A stretch of 64,000 bases of DNA from Bacillus sp. AFS037270 (GCF_002585305.1 NZ_NUNF01000052.1:6297-70296); one strand, 5' to 3'; counted from the stretch's first letter, positions 1 to 8,285 are shown. Notes: a model not told the origin generated them from the sequence alone. A program made the numbers and translations.

Positions 1-904
1 ATTCAACAATATATCCATAGGCCTTCGTATTAACTGTAATAACGGCTTGATTGTTTTGGATATTGACTTTCGTATCATTTTTCAATTGGTTAATAATCAT
101 ATTGTTATACCGTTTCTCATCACAATGAAATCTCAAGTTCGTACTCTGCAATTTATTATTAATAATTTGCAGTGACTTTGTTTTTCTCCCATCAAGCCAG
201 CCAACAAGTCTCCCTCCTTTAAAAATGGCAATACCATTAAGTTTAACAAAGGTTTTATCCATTGTTTCTAGGTTTTTCATTGTTGTACCTGTTTTCTTAT
301 TGCCAATTACGCTAACGCCACTGATTGCGGGTTCAGAACCATCGTTGGTTAAATCCTCAATCACTTCATAGATTTTAGTCTCGTCATGCTCCCCTAGCAA
401 TTTTGAGGCATTCTTTATTTTCCCCACCATTGCTCGAACAGGAATTTTATCAATTGTAGAAAGTGTATCCATGATGGTTTTTACCCCAGAACCACGGGCT
501 ATTAAAACCGGCACATTGACCCGTACCCCCGCATCCCGCTCAAACACATCAAAAATAAAGTTTAAGCTCTCTTTTTTTGCCAGTTGTTCGCCAATGATGA
601 CTAACTGAATGTGAGAATAGATATTCTGGCGTGAAAAAATATTACTAGAGTTTCCTGCTGCTTCATTAAGTGTTTTACCAGTTGCTTTATAGTTGATTAT
701 TGGAGTAGAACCAGAACCAGTCCCTTTTGCAGCATTTTCACTTGGTTTTACCACTTGATAAGTAACTTCATACTGGTTTTTATCAGGGATATAGTCGATC
801 CCTACTCCAAGGACAATAGCCAACTCATTTAATTCTTTGTAATTTGAGCAAGCGGTGAGGATCACTATTAAACATATAAAAAGGAGTAATAATTTAGCCC
901 TCAT
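1..904 (-). CDS. Ger(x)C-family spore germination lipoprotein, partial
   Basis: C subunit of a GerA-type nutrient germinant receptor; family members are lipoproteins on the outer face of the inner spore membrane. The reading frame begins at the ATG at 904 and runs off the left edge, so the C-terminal part is missing. The N-terminus is a lipoprotein signal: Lys3, a hydrophobic stretch, then the lipobox L-T-A-C followed by SNYKELNELA, typical of GerC proteins. The ATG overlaps the stop of the upstream gerA-type gene in an ATGA arrangement (901-904), so the two are very likely translationally coupled. The B subunit is not in the window and may lie to the left. Expression is expected in the forespore, but I did not see a convincing sigma-G promoter. 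Confidence 0.9.
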   Translation of the reverse strand, partial: MRAKLLLLFICLIVILTACSNYKELNELAIVLGVGIDYIPDKNQYEVTYQVVKPSENAAKGTGSGSTPIINYKATGKTLNEAAGNSSNIFSRQNIYSHIQLVIIGEQLAKKESLNFIFDVFERDAGVRVNVPVLIARGSGVKTIMDTLSTIDKIPVRAMVGKIKNASKLLGEHDETKIYEVIEDLTNDGSEPAISGVSVIGNKKTGTTMKNLETMDKTFVKLNGIAIFKGGRLVGWLDGRKTKSLQIINNKLQSTNLRFHCDEKRYNNMIINQLKNDTKVNIQNNQAVITVNTKAYGYIVE

Positions 905-2424
905 TTCTTATACCTCATTCTAATGTTTTTCCTACCTTTTGCTTTAGAAGGTCGATTAACTATATGTTCAATCGAGAAGCGAAAAAGTACGTCTTTTTGC
1001 TCCTTAAGTCGAAATGGTGCAACAGGATAAAGATAGGGTACTCCGAAAGAACTCAACCCGCACATATGCATTCCGATAATTAAAGAAGCAGCTAATACAC
1101 CATATAACCCTGCATACGAAGCAACAACCAATAATAGAAACCTAAGAATGCGAGCAGTGATCCCAAGATTGTAGTTTGGCAGTGCAAAACTAGCAATCGC
1201 TGTAACTGAAACAATAATCACCATGGCGGCTGATACAAAACCTGCCTCTACCGCTGCTTGTCCCAAAATTAAAGCTCCTACGATGGAAAGAGCGGAACCT
1301 ACAGCCCTTGGCATTCGAATTCCAGCTTCTCTTAGGACTTCAAAAGTAATCTCCATGATGAACGCTTCTATTATGGCAGGAAAAGGAATGGCCTCCCTTT
1401 GTGCCGCAATACTAACAAGTAAGACAGTAGGAACAAGTGCCTGATGATGAGTAATCATGGCGATGTATACTGCTGGTGCATATAAGGCTAATAAAAATGC
1501 CCCTAGTCGGAGAAGTCTTAAAAAACTGCCGATATATTGGTTCTGATAATAATCCTCTGAGGATTGAAAAAGTTGTGTAAAGGTTACAGGTACAATCAGT
1601 ACGTAAGGGGTCCCTCCGATAAAAACGGCTACCCTTCCTTCCAGTAAATTCCCAGCAACAACATCTGGACGTTCTGTATTTTGAACGGTCGGAAAAGGTG
1701 AATGCCTATCATCTCTGATATAGTTTTCTATATAGGAAGATTCCAAAATGCCGGCAATTTTAATTCTCTTAATTCGCTGCTTAACTTCTTTAACAATTGA
1801 GTCATTTGCAATATCTTTGATGTACATGATTTCAACTGATGTTTGTGTCACATCTCCAATGATCATAGAGTCCAGACGTAGATTCGGACTTTGGATCCGT
1901 CCCCGCACTAAGGCTGTATTGGTTCGAAGGTTCTCCGTAAAACTGTCTTTTGGACCACGGATGACGGTTTGTGTTGTTGGTTCTGCGACACTCCGAGATT
2001 CGATTTCTTTGGTATCGAGTACTAAGGCTGTGGAGTCACCATCTATTAAAATGACAGTGCTGCCAGTTACAATGGCAGTAAGTACATCTTTTAGAGTAGT
2101 TTTTTCCTTTATTTTTGAGATAGAAATCGTTTGTTCTAGTTCATCCTTTAATGACACGGCATCCAGGGTCGATTTATAGGTTAGCAGAGGTTCTAAAATA
2201 TGTTCTTGAATGATTTTGGTGCTAGATATTCCGTCTATATGAACTACTGCAAAGGCATATTTATTCTCGTTATGCTTAATAAAGCGATCGATCAAATCTG
2301 CGCTGCTTCCCAGTTTTTCTTTGACGTGTTCGACATTTTTAATAGCAGACTTTTCTAAAGGGATATTAGAGTATCCTGCTTCCTCCTTGCTTTTATCTTG
2401 TTTCAGGCGAGAATTTTTCCACAT
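901..2424 (-). CDS. GerA-family spore germination receptor subunit A
   Basis: A subunit of a nutrient germinant receptor in the inner spore membrane. The 507-residue length is normal for the family. Residues 1 to about 290 form the soluble GerA N-terminal region, with the family signatures TVIRGPKDSF and NTERPDVVAGNLLEGRVAV. About five hydrophobic segments follow between residues 300 and 470, including a stretch with Pro and Glu (EAIPFPAIIEAFIMEITFE) seen in GerA proteins. A basic tail (KAKGRKNIRMRYKK) ends the protein. The start at 2424 has an AGAGGTG ribosome site about 12 nt upstream. It overlaps the gerC-type gene downstream by 4 nt. A hairpin followed by T residues at 2500-2528 may insulate the operon from upstream transcription. 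Which germinant it recognises cannot be told from sequence. Confidence 0.93.
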   Translation of the reverse strand: MWKNSRLKQDKSKEEAGYSNIPLEKSAIKNVEHVKEKLGSSADLIDRFIKHNENKYAFAVVHIDGISSTKIIQEHILEPLLTYKSTLDAVSLKDELEQTISISKIKEKTTLKDVLTAIVTGSTVILIDGDSTALVLDTKEIESRSVAEPTTQTVIRGPKDSFTENLRTNTALVRGRIQSPNLRLDSMIIGDVTQTSVEIMYIKDIANDSIVKEVKQRIKRIKIAGILESSYIENYIRDDRHSPFPTVQNTERPDVVAGNLLEGRVAVFIGGTPYVLIVPVTFTQLFQSSEDYYQNQYIGSFLRLLRLGAFLLALYAPAVYIAMITHHQALVPTVLLVSIAAQREAIPFPAIIEAFIMEITFEVLREAGIRMPRAVGSALSIVGALILGQAAVEAGFVSAAMVIIVSVTAIASFALPNYNLGITARILRFLLLVVASYAGLYGVLAASLIIGMHMCGLSSFGVPYLYPVAPFRLKEQKDVLFRFSIEHIVNRPSKAKGRKNIRMRYKK

Positions 2425-2499
2425 AGGTCATGCATCACCTCTTACCGTATTTTTTTAGATTTTCCAAATTTCTCATTCCTATGTAAAAACAGCCAGACG

Positions 2500-2528
2500 A
2501 AAAAATCCACCATTCATAAGAATGATGG
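2500..2528 (-). terminator. hairpin with T-run on the minus strand upstream of gerA
   Basis: Arms 2507-2515 and 2520-2528 (CCACCATTC / GAATGATGG, one wobble) with a 4-nt loop. On the minus strand it is followed by ATTTTTTC. It lies about 75 nt upstream of the gerA start, so it could stop minus-strand readthrough before the ger operon. Confidence 0.4.
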
Positions 2529-2667
2529 AGTAAAACATTTTCCGAATGCCCAGTTTTTCAGCTTGAGTTATGTTAGGTCTTTTGCCTTTTTTCTATTTTA
2601 ATAAAACAAATCCTCAGGTAACCGCATACACTGTTGGTGAACAACCGATGACAGGGGGTGAGAATAA

Positions 2668-2892
2668 ATGAGTTCTAACCATTATTGCTGGGGAGCTTTT
2701 CTTGGATTTTTAACAGGGGTATTTTGGGTACTTGCTGTAGTATTGGGCTGGATTACTACATTACTTGGAATTATCGGCCTAGGCGGTTTACTTGTTACCG
2801 TTATCAACTTCCTAATTGCTTTAATTGGCATCCTAGCTTTCCTCATTTTCGGATTTTGTGTTTTCAAAAAAGCCTGGCATCATTGTAAGTGA
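2668..2892 (+). CDS. small hydrophobic membrane protein, unknown function
   Basis: A 74-residue protein that I do not recognise as a named family. It has two strongly hydrophobic segments (about residues 9-32 and 36-66) separated by a Gly-rich turn (GIIGLGGLL), a short N-terminus containing His and Cys (SNHYCW) and a basic, His-containing tail (KKAWHHCK). This suggests a small integral membrane protein with two spans. The ribosome site is strong (CAGGGGGTGAG, spacing about 6) before the ATG at 2668. It is a single gene, convergent with the glutamine synthetase gene, and they share a bidirectional terminator at 2983-3027. Overlapping frames at this position look like shadows because only this frame has the ribosome site. 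Confidence 0.75.
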   Translation: MSSNHYCWGAFLGFLTGVFWVLAVVLGWITTLLGIIGLGGLLVTVINFLIALIGILAFLIFGFCVFKKAWHHCK

Positions 2893-2982
2893 ATAAGCCA
2901 AGGTTAATTATAGATATTCATTCAAGCATGTAACTTACTAAAGACGGTCTAATATTTAGGGCGCTCTTATCAAGATAAATAA

Positions 2983-3027
2983 AAAAAGCGGGCAACAAGA
3001 GACGTAATGCGCCTTGGCCCGCTTTTT
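2983..3027. terminator. bidirectional intrinsic terminator between the small membrane gene and glnA
   Basis: Stem AAAAAGCGGGC (2983-2993) with GCCCGCTTTTT (3017-3027). It has A and T runs on both sides and so works in either direction between convergent genes. Confidence 0.85.
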
Positions 3028-3036
3028 ATCATTAAA

Positions 3037-4398
3037 TTAGAATTTAGAATGATAGTTATCGATTTCCCATGTATGAACTGCTGTACGGTAGCTATCCCAT
3101 TCTGCTTTTTTCATAGATACATATTCATTGTAAACATGCTCACCAAGTGTATTAAAAGCAATTTCTCCTGCTTCTAATTCTTTAACAGCTTCAGCTAAGC
3201 TGCCTGGTAGGTTATCAATTCCCCTAAATGCTCTTTGTTCTTCACTCATGTGGAAGATGTCATCGTTAATTGGTGCTGGTGCTTCAAGACCTTTTTCAAT
3301 TCCATCTAAACCTGCAGATGCAATCACTGCAAATGTTAAGTACGGGTTAGAAGATGGATCTGGACAACGTAATTCTACGCGTGTCGCAAGACCTCTTTTT
3401 GCTGGAATACGAATTAACGCTGAACGGTTTGAAGCAGACCAAGCGATATAACATGGGGCTTCGTAACCAGGTACTAAACGCTTATAAGAGTTTACTAACG
3501 GGTTTGTTACCGCTGCAATACCCTTTACGTTTTCTAATACACCCGCAATAAATTGGTACGCTTTTTCTGATAATTGCATCTCATCAGATGGATCAAAGAA
3601 TGCATTTTCGCTTCCTTCGAAGAATGACATATTCACGTGCATACCAGAACCATTGATTCCGAATACTGGTTTTGGCATAAAGGTAGCATGCATGCCAAAT
3701 TTCTTCGCCACTGTTTTTACAACCCATTTATAGGTAGTTGCAAGGTCAGCTGCTGTTAATACATCCGCATATTTAAAGTTAATTTCATGTTGTCCTTCTG
3801 CTACTTCGTGGTGAGAAGCTTCAATAGTAAAACCCATTGCTTTTAACGCACGGTAGATTTCTAAACGAACACGCTCGCCAAGATCATTTGGAGATGGTTC
3901 AAAATAACCCGCTTTATCAGTTAACTCTGTAGTTGCGTATCCATTGTCATCGTTTTTAAATAAGAAAAACTCTAACTCAGGGCCTACTGAAATGGTATAG
4001 CCTTTATCAGCAGCACGCTCTACTGTTTTTTTCAATACATTTCTAGTATCGCCTTCAAAAGGTGTTCCGTCTGGATTTGTTGCTGAGCATAAGAAACGAG
4101 CTTCTGAATATCCCGCTTCTACTGTCCAAGGAAGAACAGCAAATGTAGTCAAATCTGGTTGAAGATAAAGGTCAGATTTATTAATAGGTGAAAAACCTTT
4201 GATAGAAGATCCATCAAACATCATTTTTCCTTCGACAACATCTTCTAATTGCGCACTTGTAACAGTGACGTGTTTTAAAATCCCTTCAATATCGACAAAT
4301 TGCAAGTGTAAAAGTTCAACACTTTTTTCTTTGATTATTTCTTTGATTTGTTCTAAAGTTGCTTCTGCAGTTGCGTTTGAAATTAGTGTTTCAGCCAC
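3037..4398 (-). CDS. glnA: glutamine synthetase type I (paralogue lacking the Arg62-equivalent)
   Basis: ATP-dependent ligation of ammonia to glutamate in the cytosol. The 453-residue protein contains the GS signatures MFDGSSIKGF, KPVFGINGSGMHVN and the ATP-binding/flap region NPLVNSYKRLVPGYEAP with its catalytic Glu. It starts at a GTG (4398) preceded by GAGAGG at about 9 nt. It has roughly nine more N-terminal residues than B. subtilis GlnA. Where B. subtilis has GFVRIEES (Arg62, the feedback-inhibition and signalling residue), this protein has GFSPINKS, that is Pro71. There is no glnR gene next to it, unlike the usual glnRA operon, so it is probably a second GS. The promoter and a perfect GlnR/TnrA consensus lie just upstream. 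The enzyme call is secure; feedback insensitivity is inference. Confidence 0.96.
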   Translation of the reverse strand: MAETLISNATAEATLEQIKEIIKEKSVELLHLQFVDIEGILKHVTVTSAQLEDVVEGKMMFDGSSIKGFSPINKSDLYLQPDLTTFAVLPWTVEAGYSEARFLCSATNPDGTPFEGDTRNVLKKTVERAADKGYTISVGPELEFFLFKNDDNGYATTELTDKAGYFEPSPNDLGERVRLEIYRALKAMGFTIEASHHEVAEGQHEINFKYADVLTAADLATTYKWVVKTVAKKFGMHATFMPKPVFGINGSGMHVNMSFFEGSENAFFDPSDEMQLSEKAYQFIAGVLENVKGIAAVTNPLVNSYKRLVPGYEAPCYIAWSASNRSALIRIPAKRGLATRVELRCPDPSSNPYLTFAVIASAGLDGIEKGLEAPAPINDDIFHMSEEQRAFRGIDNLPGSLAEAVKELEAGEIAFNTLGEHVYNEYVSMKKAEWDSYRTAVHTWEIDNYHSKF

Positions 4399-4420
4399 GT
4401 CACATTACCTCTCATTTTCA

Positions 4421-4437
4421 TGTTATATTTTGTCACA
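4421..4437 (-). promoter_or_regulatory. GlnR/TnrA operator of glnA
   Basis: On the minus strand TGTGACAAAATATAACA matches every fixed position of the Bacillus GlnR/TnrA consensus TGTNANAWWWTMTNACA. It lies between the predicted transcription start (about 4446) and the ribosome site, a position suited to repression by blocking initiation or elongation. This supports nitrogen control of the glnA paralogue. Confidence 0.8.
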
Positions 4438-4452
4438 TCATTTAATAACTAG

Positions 4453-4481
4453 ATTATATTTTAAAATTACTAGTTTGACAA
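4453..4481 (-). promoter_or_regulatory. sigma-A promoter of glnA
   Basis: Minus-strand -35 TTGTCA (4476-4481), 17-nt spacer, -10 TATAAT (4453-4458). A near-consensus vegetative promoter; its predicted start is 9-25 nt upstream of the GlnR/TnrA box. Confidence 0.8.
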
Positions 4482-4522
4482 TCCTTTTTTGCATATTTTT
4501 TTGAATATTTATTACATTAATT

Positions 4523-4538
4523 CCGAAAGCGTTTTCAA
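4523..4538. promoter_or_regulatory. cre-like (CcpA) palindrome upstream of glnA promoter
   Basis: CCGAAAGCGTTTTCAA contains the palindromic core GAAAGCGTTTTC of catabolite-responsive elements. Two outer positions deviate from the cre consensus. It is centred about 85 nt upstream of the predicted glnA start. The function is uncertain; it could act on glnA or be fortuitous. Confidence 0.4.
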
Positions 4539-4728
4539 TCTTTTTATGTTTATTAGGGTAAATCCCTATTTACAGCTAGATCCTTATAAATAAATATGCA
4601 AAAATATGCAAGGTTATCAATAGACCCTTTCCCTCCGCTTTACAAACATTAGCCGGAAAAATTTCCTTTTATATAGAAATACCAAAAATAAGAGCTTTTT
4701 CGAACTTGAACGCAATTATAATAGTAGA

Positions 4729-4761
4729 AAGGGCTGCTCCAAGTTGCGAGCAGCCTTTTTT
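4729..4761 (+). terminator. intrinsic terminator or attenuator upstream of ycgR
   Basis: GGGCTGCTC (4731-4739) pairs with GAGCAGCC (4748-4755) and is followed by seven T. No gene is visible on the plus strand just upstream. A TATAAT lies at 4717-4722, so this may end a short leader or small transcript, or attenuate the permease operon. Confidence 0.6.
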
Positions 4762-4861
4762 AATCAAACTTTAATGAAATACCAGTTTTTTAAGTTGGAC
4801 GAAAGTTGGGTAATGGGGGTATAGTAGTTTCCATGAGTTTTTTATAAATAGGAGGACTATC

Positions 4862-5749
4862 ATGTTTGGTATTTCCTTACCGCAATCTTTTTTACAAATG
4901 AATACTATTTTTATTTCCATTCTCATTGAGGCCTTGCCCTTCGTAACACTAGGCGTACTTATATCAGGGATCATTCAAATATTTGTAACGGAAGAAATGA
5001 TTGCTAAAATCATGCCTAAAAATAAAATACTAGCCGTCATTTTTGCTAGTTTCCTAGGAATTTTATTCCCTTCATGTGAATGTGGGATCGTTCCAATCGT
5101 GAGCAGGCTTGTTTCAAAAGGTGTTCCAATCTCAGCTGGTATTGCCTTCATGCTGACAGCGCCGATTATCAATCCAGTTGTCTTATTTGCCACTTTCATC
5201 GCATTCGGCAGTGATTGGAAGATGCCTTTATACCGTGCGATTGGGGCAATTGTTGTGTCGGTCGTTGTAGGTAATTTAATTGCGTTTAAATATAAAGGCA
5301 GCCCATTTAAAGAACATGTTCATCATCACCAGCACCATTCTCACGACACCACCATTTGGAAAAAAATCTGGCAGACGCTTGATCATGCAGTGGAAGAGTT
5401 TTTCTCTATGGGTAAATATTTGGTGATCGGCTCATTAATTGCTGCGGCCGTTCAGACATATGTTAAAACATCGACACTTGTTTCCATCGGGCAAGGACAA
5501 GCATCATCGTCTGTTGTTATGATGGTTCTGTCGTTTATCCTTTCACTTTGCTCGGAAGCCGATGCCTTTATTGCTTCTTCTTTTAGAACAACCTTTTCAA
5601 CCGGTTCCTTATTAGCCTTTCTAGTGTTTGGACCAATGGTAGATATTAAAAATTTAATGATGATGCTGGCAACCTTTAAAAAGAAACTCGTGTTTATGAT
5701 AGTTTCTTCCGTTTTCGTTGTTGTCTTCGTTTACTCTTTGTTGTTTTAA
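4862..5749 (+). CDS. ycgR: permease of the UPF0718/YcgR family
   Basis: Integral membrane permease of the COG0701 type (PF03773), similar to B. subtilis YcgR. The 295 residues form about eight hydrophobic spans in two repeats. Features seen are the conserved SCECGIVPIV (near residue 77) and the second-half LSLCSEADAFIASSF, which carry the paired Cys/Glu residues of the family. Between the repeats is a His-rich cytosolic or loop segment, EHVHHHQHHSHD. The ribosome site AGGAGG precedes the ATG at 4862 by 6 nt. The partner gene ycgQ starts 12 nt after the stop. The His-rich loop suggests a divalent metal such as zinc, but no Zur operator was recognised upstream, and the transported substrate is not established from sequence. 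Confidence 0.88.
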   Translation: MFGISLPQSFLQMNTIFISILIEALPFVTLGVLISGIIQIFVTEEMIAKIMPKNKILAVIFASFLGILFPSCECGIVPIVSRLVSKGVPISAGIAFMLTAPIINPVVLFATFIAFGSDWKMPLYRAIGAIVVSVVVGNLIAFKYKGSPFKEHVHHHQHHSHDTTIWKKIWQTLDHAVEEFFSMGKYLVIGSLIAAAVQTYVKTSTLVSIGQGQASSSVVMMVLSFILSLCSEADAFIASSFRTTFSTGSLLAFLVFGPMVDIKNLMMMLATFKKKLVFMIVSSVFVVVFVYSLLF

Positions 5750-5761
5750 GGAGTTGGAACT

Positions 5762-6619
5762 ATGATAAGAAGCTTAATATTAATAGGGTTTACGTATTTA
5801 ATTTTTCACATGCATATTACTGGGGATATTAATAAATACATCAATATGAAGTATTCCTACCTGTCAGCGTCTGCGGGGTATGCGTTACTTGTGTTAACGA
5901 TTATCCAGATTTTGAAGCTTAACAAGGAAGCCGACGAGTCCCATGATGAACACTGTGATCATGACCATTGCGGACATAATCATTCGAAAGAGGATAAATG
6001 GTATAAAAAACTGTTGATCTATCCTATTTTCGCCTTTCCAATTATTTCAGGATTATTTTTCCCGATTGCTACTTTGGATTCCAATATTGTTAAAGCAAAG
6101 GGGTTTCATTTTCCGATTTACGATGAAAGCAAGGGCGACTCGTTTATGCAACAGCAATTTTTGCGTCCCGATACGAGTGTGTATTATGGAAAAGATGACT
6201 ATGATGCGTTAATGAATAAAGAAAAGAAGAAATATATTAATCAAAATACGATTGTTTTAAACGATCAAAATTATTTAAAAGGAATGGAAACTATCTACAA
6301 CTTCCCAGGTGATTTTCTTGGAAAAGAAGTCGAGTTTAAAGGGTTTGTGTTCAATGATTCTGAATCCATTAATAAGAACCAGCTGTTTGTTTTCCGCTTT
6401 GGGGTCATCCATTGTATTGCTGACTCAGGTGTGTTTGGAATGATGGTTGAAATGCCAGATGGTACGAAGAAATTGAAAAACGATCAGTGGATTACTGTTA
6501 AAGGAAAAATATCTACGATTTATTATCAGCCCTTTAAAACCAATATCCCATACTTAAAGGTTGAGGATTGGAAGACGACCACTGCTCCAAAAGAACAGTA
6601 TGTTTTTAGAGGATATTAA
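5762..6619 (+). CDS. ycgQ: YcgQ-like partner of the YcgR permease (TIGR03943 type)
   Basis: Second gene of the two-gene operon, beginning 12 nt after ycgR with AAGGAG as its ribosome site. The 285 residues start with two hydrophobic segments (about 1-25 and 34-53). A His/Asp/Cys-rich linker follows (DEHCDHDHCGHNHS), then another hydrophobic segment (about 90-110). The rest, about 170 residues, is a predicted extracytoplasmic or soluble domain with the family-like sequence FRFGVIHCIADSGVFGMMVE. YcgQ and YcgR are regularly encoded together and presumably form one membrane system. The His-rich linker in both partners points to metal binding; this is inference. A strong terminator follows. Confidence 0.85.
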   Translation: MIRSLILIGFTYLIFHMHITGDINKYINMKYSYLSASAGYALLVLTIIQILKLNKEADESHDEHCDHDHCGHNHSKEDKWYKKLLIYPIFAFPIISGLFFPIATLDSNIVKAKGFHFPIYDESKGDSFMQQQFLRPDTSVYYGKDDYDALMNKEKKKYINQNTIVLNDQNYLKGMETIYNFPGDFLGKEVEFKGFVFNDSESINKNQLFVFRFGVIHCIADSGVFGMMVEMPDGTKKLKNDQWITVKGKISTIYYQPFKTNIPYLKVEDWKTTTAPKEQYVFRGY

Positions 6620-6620
6620 T

Positions 6621-6659
6621 AAAAATGACCTATTCCAAGTGTGAATAGGTCATTTTTTT
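6621..6659 (+). terminator. terminator of the ycgRQ operon
   Basis: AAAAATGACCTATTC (6621-6635) pairs with GAATAGGTCATTTTT (6642-6656), followed by T residues. Nearly perfect 15-bp stem with a 6-nt loop. Confidence 0.9.
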
Positions 6660-6704
6660 ATTTATTACGATGCAAAAAGTCTAACCGGATGAATGAGCTA
6701 TTAT

Positions 6705-7874
6705 TTATATCTTCATTTTCCCTAAATCAATGATTCTTTTCAGGTAATCGTATTCTTTTTGCTCTAGAATGTCGACCTCATTGTTGGTAGCAAGAAGAAT
6801 CTGATCTCTGCACTTTGCAATTCTTTGGATCATGGGATGAATCGTGAGACTTGATAAATTCACAAAGTCATATAAGTCGTTTAGGCATACGGGCAATTTG
6901 TAGCCTTTATTACTGCTCGCTATCAATAACCCGCTGTCCCGCAGCTTTGAAACTATGTTAGAGCGAAAATTATGCGGATTTAATTTAACATCCCTAATTG
7001 CATTCAGATTATCTAAGATTTCTTCTGTATATACATACTCGTCCGGATTTTCCTTTAAATTAAATAAAAGAAACTTTAGAAAATCTAAGCGAAGCCTCTC
7101 ATCTTCATCATCACTTTTTCGATGCTTTTCAATATATTTATAAGTTAAATTAACGGCTTGCTTAATAATAATTTCATCATATTTTGGGTGATCATGCTCT
7201 GATTGATAGTCAAAAAGAAAGTTTTTGTAGTCCTGGGGCAAAAGGTTTACGGCAGCAATCTTGCTTTTAAAAATTTTAGAAAAAGAACGGTATTGATCCG
7301 TATAGATTGTTCTTTCAAATCCTGTTGCAAGAATCCTGGTGATAAGGTTCGCTAATTGAAGAAGGATGTCTGAACGAGTTTGGTTGAATCCGAAGGTGGA
7401 ATAATTAAATAAATCTGGGATACTTCTTGTTTTAATATAATTGTTAAATGAACTAATAAACAGTTTAGATTCTTGTTCATCTGCTGCAAAGTCAAGCTGT
7501 TCGAACGTTCGATTTAAGTCATCATAGATTTGTCTGTTTAAGTACTTAAGGAAAGGTACTTTATACAAAATCCCATGGTCTTCTCTTATTTTTCTTTTAT
7601 CAATAACATAGGCATATACACTAAATGGTAAATCCTTTAGGTCATTTATGAGCAGCATAGTCTGGGTTGGATTATGGTCGCTGATATTTGCATCTAATGT
7701 TCCGGTTTGAAAGTACTTTTGGCTAATTTGAACAAGCCCACTTTCTAAAGACTCTTTATTTGATTCCTTTAGGAGAATGGACACAATTATAAAGTGGGTT
7801 GATCCATTCCCTTTTTCAAAATCAAAACAATAATCACCAAATTCATCTATAAAAGCATATTGGATTTCCTCCAT
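6705..7874 (-). CDS. DUF3800 domain protein
   Basis: The N-terminus FIDEFGDYCF followed by THFIIVSILL is the signature of the DUF3800 family, whose first acidic residues are thought to sit at the active site of an RNase H-like fold. The protein has 389 residues. The C-terminal third (about 270-345) has charged helical sequence with the pattern of a winged-helix-like region (EEILDNLNAI...NIVSKLRDSGLL). DUF3800 proteins are scattered accessory genes, often near phage or defence genes; their reaction is not established. It is a single gene with no obvious partner. The ATG at 7874 follows GGTGGGAAG. A perfect 14-bp inverted repeat lies 18-58 nt upstream. Confidence 0.8.
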   Translation of the reverse strand: MEEIQYAFIDEFGDYCFDFEKGNGSTHFIIVSILLKESNKESLESGLVQISQKYFQTGTLDANISDHNPTQTMLLINDLKDLPFSVYAYVIDKRKIREDHGILYKVPFLKYLNRQIYDDLNRTFEQLDFAADEQESKLFISSFNNYIKTRSIPDLFNYSTFGFNQTRSDILLQLANLITRILATGFERTIYTDQYRSFSKIFKSKIAAVNLLPQDYKNFLFDYQSEHDHPKYDEIIIKQAVNLTYKYIEKHRKSDDEDERLRLDFLKFLLFNLKENPDEYVYTEEILDNLNAIRDVKLNPHNFRSNIVSKLRDSGLLIASSNKGYKLPVCLNDLYDFVNLSSLTIHPMIQRIAKCRDQILLATNNEVDILEQKEYDYLKRIIDLGKMKI

Positions 7875-7891
7875 CTTCCCACCGCCCAGAA

Positions 7892-7932
7892 ATGAAATTT
7901 TGTTGTTATATACAAGTTCAACAAAATTTCAT
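7892..7932. repeat. 14-bp perfect inverted repeat upstream of the DUF3800 gene
   Basis: Arms 7892-7905 (ATGAAATTTTGTTG) and 7919-7932 (CAACAAAATTTCAT) with a 13-nt loop. There is no T-run, so it is not a standard terminator. It could be an operator or a 5' leader hairpin of the DUF3800 gene. Confidence 0.7.
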
Positions 7933-7959
7933 GGATACCTCCTAGAGGATGCTATTTTC

Positions 7960-7992
7960 AAAAAATAAGGACACTAAATAAATAGTGCCCCT
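7960..7992 (-). terminator. terminator of the 62-residue protein gene
   Basis: On the minus strand GGGCACTA pairs with TAGTGTCC (one G-U) and is followed by TTATTTTTTG, just downstream of the stop at 8004. Confidence 0.7.
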
Positions 7993-8003
7993 TCAAAAAA
8001 GAT

Positions 8004-8192
8004 TTACTTGTTTTTGCTGTCTTTTTCACCAACCACCGTATTTCCGATTTTCGGTTCGGTCGTGGAGTTGGTTTCATTAGGAACCCAGTCAAAACTTGGT
8101 TCGGTAGTCCCTGTTGACATCAAAGGCTGGTTGACTCCGTCGGCCGTTGATGCTTTTTTGGTATTTTTGGAGTTAGAGTTGTCTTGTGCCAA
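8004..8192 (-). CDS. small hydrophilic protein, unknown
   Basis: 62 residues, Ser/Thr/Asn-rich, with no hydrophobic segment and no recognised domain (MAQDNSNSKNTKK... with a Lys/Asp tail). It is supported as a gene by a strong AGGAGG 8 nt before a TTG start at 8192 and by a terminator immediately downstream. The composition is like that of many small, possibly spore- or stress-associated Bacillus proteins, but nothing in the sequence proves a role. Confidence 0.6.
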   Translation of the reverse strand: MAQDNSNSKNTKKASTADGVNQPLMSTGTTEPSFDWVPNETNSTTEPKIGNTVVGEKDSKNK

Positions 8193-8285
8193 ACTTTTTT
8201 CCTCCTTTTAGTGTCACAAATTGCTTTGCTAATTCTCCTTCTTATTATGTGACAGCATAAATGATTTATTCTCTAAAAAGAGTGA

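Noticed and set aside
4762..4861. Zur operator expected upstream of ycgR because of the His-rich loops
   Set aside because: No sequence like the inverted AAATCGTAAT-type Zur box was seen.
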